A stretch of 6,465 nt of DNA, taken from the NCBI GenBank assembly GCA_030825745.1, contig JAPJPH010000052.1, positions 1-6,465 on the forward strand. The letters are read 5' to 3'. Under the pieces are notes generated by a model. The model ran no database searches and was not told the DNA's origin. It saw only the letters and a program-made list of their open reading frames with translations. Source of the stretch: Anaerococcus sp. (GTDB lineage Bacteria > Bacillota > Clostridia > Tissierellales > Peptoniphilaceae). Position 1 is the stretch's first letter, and every line of letters starts with the position of its first letter. Shown here in pieces: positions 5,791-6,465 of the stretch. The translations under genes were made by a program, and so were the position numbers.

Positions 5791-6277
5791 TTTCTATCCT
5801 TTCAAAACTTTCATAATGGTCCTTGGTATAGTATATGTTAAAGTCTTGGTCATAAACTATTCTCTCTTCATTTCTAGACCCACCATAATAGTTTACATCA
5901 GCTTCCTTATAGGAGGCTTTTGGCAATTTATTTTCATAATTTCCAAAATGATCTCCTCCAATAACTGCTCCTTCTTTTATATCCCATAGGTTTGCCTTAC
6001 TTGGTATCCAACCTAAGTCTTTGGCTTTTTTCTTGCTTATATAATTTTTAGGCAGATTTTTATATTCAAATAAATAATCACATACATCATCTAGACTATA
6101 GTAGGGCTTATCTTTGGATAAAACATCTTTACTATCATCATTATTTTTACTATCTTTTATGGAAATATCTATTTTTTGATCACTTAGTTCTTCTACACCA
6201 GTATCTTGTGGTAGGCAACCAGTAAATATCAACAGAAAACTTAGTAAAAATAAATAAAAATATTTTTTTACTTTCAT
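5783..6277 (-). CDS. Barnase-type guanyl-specific ribonuclease, predicted lipoprotein
   Basis: This 164-residue precursor has a signal peptide (basic MKVKKY, then hydrophobic 6-18) ending in a lipobox-like FTGC with Cys21. A polar, charged linker rich in Asp, Ser and Lys (about 22-57) precedes an RNase domain (about 58-164) that aligns along its length with Bacillus amyloliquefaciens barnase. Conserved stretches are YLFEYKNLPKNYISKK (68-83), DLGW (87-90), VIGGDHFGNYENKLP (105-119), YKEADVNY (123-130), GSRNEERIVY (133-142) and TKDHYESF (151-158). Catalytic residues are present: Lys82, Glu125, Arg135, Arg139 and His154 (barnase Lys27, Glu73, Arg83, Arg87 and His102). The enzyme should cleave single-stranded RNA after guanosine. 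The ATG is preceded 7 nt upstream by AAGGAG (complement of 6285-6290). It heads the operon, followed by its inhibitor. Phe at lipobox position -3 is less usual, so secretion without lipid anchoring remains possible. Confidence 0.94.
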   Translation of the reverse strand: MKVKKYFYLFLLSFLLIFTGCLPQDTGVEELSDQKIDISIKDSKNNDDSKDVLSKDKPYYSLDDVCDYLFEYKNLPKNYISKKKAKDLGWIPSKANLWDIKEGAVIGGDHFGNYENKLPKASYKEADVNYYGGSRNEERIVYDQDFNIYYTKDHYESFERIEND

Positions 6278-6298
6278 TTTTTCTCTCCTTATGGTATT

Positions 6299-6307
6299 AT
6301 TATAACA
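6299..6307 (-). promoter_or_regulatory. Extended -10 promoter of the barnase operon
   Basis: On the minus strand the sequence TGTTATAAT is a perfect extended -10 element (TG-n-TATAAT), 21 nt upstream of the RNase start codon. The -35 region at 17-bp spacing (6322-6327) does not match the consensus, which extended -10 promoters tolerate. Confidence 0.65.
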
Positions 6308-6366
6308 GATTCCCTAAAGAATAAGGTCGCTTTTGTAAAGTTTATGAAAAATATTGTAAAAAAAAT

Positions 6367-6395
6367 TTGACAAAAGTAATTATCCATAGTATACT
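6367..6395 (+). promoter_or_regulatory. Strong sigma-A promoter of the tRNA-Pro gene
   Basis: TTGACA (6367-6372) and TATACT (6390-6395) are separated by exactly 17 bp. The -35 box is perfect and the -10 box matches 5 of 6. Transcription should start near 6402, about 12 nt before the mature tRNA 5' end. It points away from the barnase operon promoter. Confidence 0.88.
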
Positions 6396-6413
6396 GTAAT
6401 AGTAAGTTAATAA

Positions 6414-6465
6414 CGGGGTGTGGCGCAGCTTGGTAGCGCGCGTGTTTTGGGAACATGAGGTCGAA
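6414..6465 (+). tRNA. tRNA-Pro (anticodon UGG), cut by the window end
   Basis: The first 52 nt of a tRNA are visible. The 5' acceptor strand CGGGGTG (6414-6420) starts with C, as bacterial proline tRNAs typically do. The D arm is GCGC-AGCTTGGTA-GCGC (6423-6439) with the invariant GG. The anticodon stem CGTGT/ACATG (6441-6445 and 6453-6457) encloses the loop TTTGGGA with anticodon TGG at 6448-6450 and G37 after it. The variable loop AGGTC and the first bases of the T stem follow before the sequence ends. The 3' acceptor strand lies outside the window, so CCA encoding cannot be judged. Confidence 0.95.

Noticed and set aside
5756..5989. 77-codon open frame on the + strand crossing the RNase/barstar junction
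   Set aside because: It lies antisense to two confidently identified genes and its hydrophobic translation is typical of reversed AT-rich coding sequence.
5533..6277. Intracellular toxin-antitoxin (type II) module
   Set aside because: The RNase carries an export signal and the pair matches barnase and barstar, which form an exported enzyme with an immunity protein rather than a plasmid-style addiction module.

Overview
The window reads as chromosomal DNA from a low-GC, anaerobic Firmicute. The base composition is strongly AT-rich, intergenic gaps are very short, ribosome binding sites are strong (AAGGAG type), and promoters match the sigma-A consensus. A stand-alone rubredoxin, a YitT-family membrane protein, a long Firmicute-type CofE-like ligase and a class U-like sirtuin together suggest the Tissierellia/Peptoniphilaceae area (Anaerococcus or Peptoniphilus-like). 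That placement is inference; no 16S rRNA or other marker is present.

Layout from left to right. (1) Positions 1-125 hold a promoter and a small dyad; 126-284 encode a 52-residue rubredoxin on the + strand, closed by a strong intrinsic terminator (298-319). (2) A second, long hairpin (345-406) flanked by T-tracts on both strands separates it from a convergent minus-strand pair: a CofE-like ligase (2576-1395) followed 17 bp later by a YitT-family membrane protein (1377-421, GTG start). This pair has its own promoter at about 2603-2608. (3) A seven-gene, tightly packed minus-strand operon runs from 6277 to 2643: a lipoprotein barnase-type RNase, a barstar-type inhibitor, a short GntR/YtrA-type regulator, an ABC ATPase, an ABC-2-like permease, a sirtuin deacylase, and a small two-helix membrane protein with a C-terminal zinc ribbon. 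Four of its six junctions overlap (8, 8, 4 and 8 bp) and the other two have gaps of 6 and 9 bp, so the genes are almost certainly co-transcribed and largely translationally coupled. It ends in a hairpin that begins inside the last codons of the final gene. (4) At the right edge a tRNA-Pro(UGG) gene, cut by the window end, is read divergently from a near-perfect promoter.

How the genes may work together. The barnase homologue keeps the catalytic residues (Lys82, Glu125, Arg135, Arg139, His154) and is predicted to be exported and lipid-anchored, with the inhibitor made from the overlapping next gene. This is the normal toxin-then-immunity order. The regulator-ATPase-permease trio resembles YtrA-type envelope-stress or export operons. 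Nothing in the sequence proves that the RNase pair, transporter and sirtuin form one functional system, but their coupling makes this operon the part of the window most worth following up.
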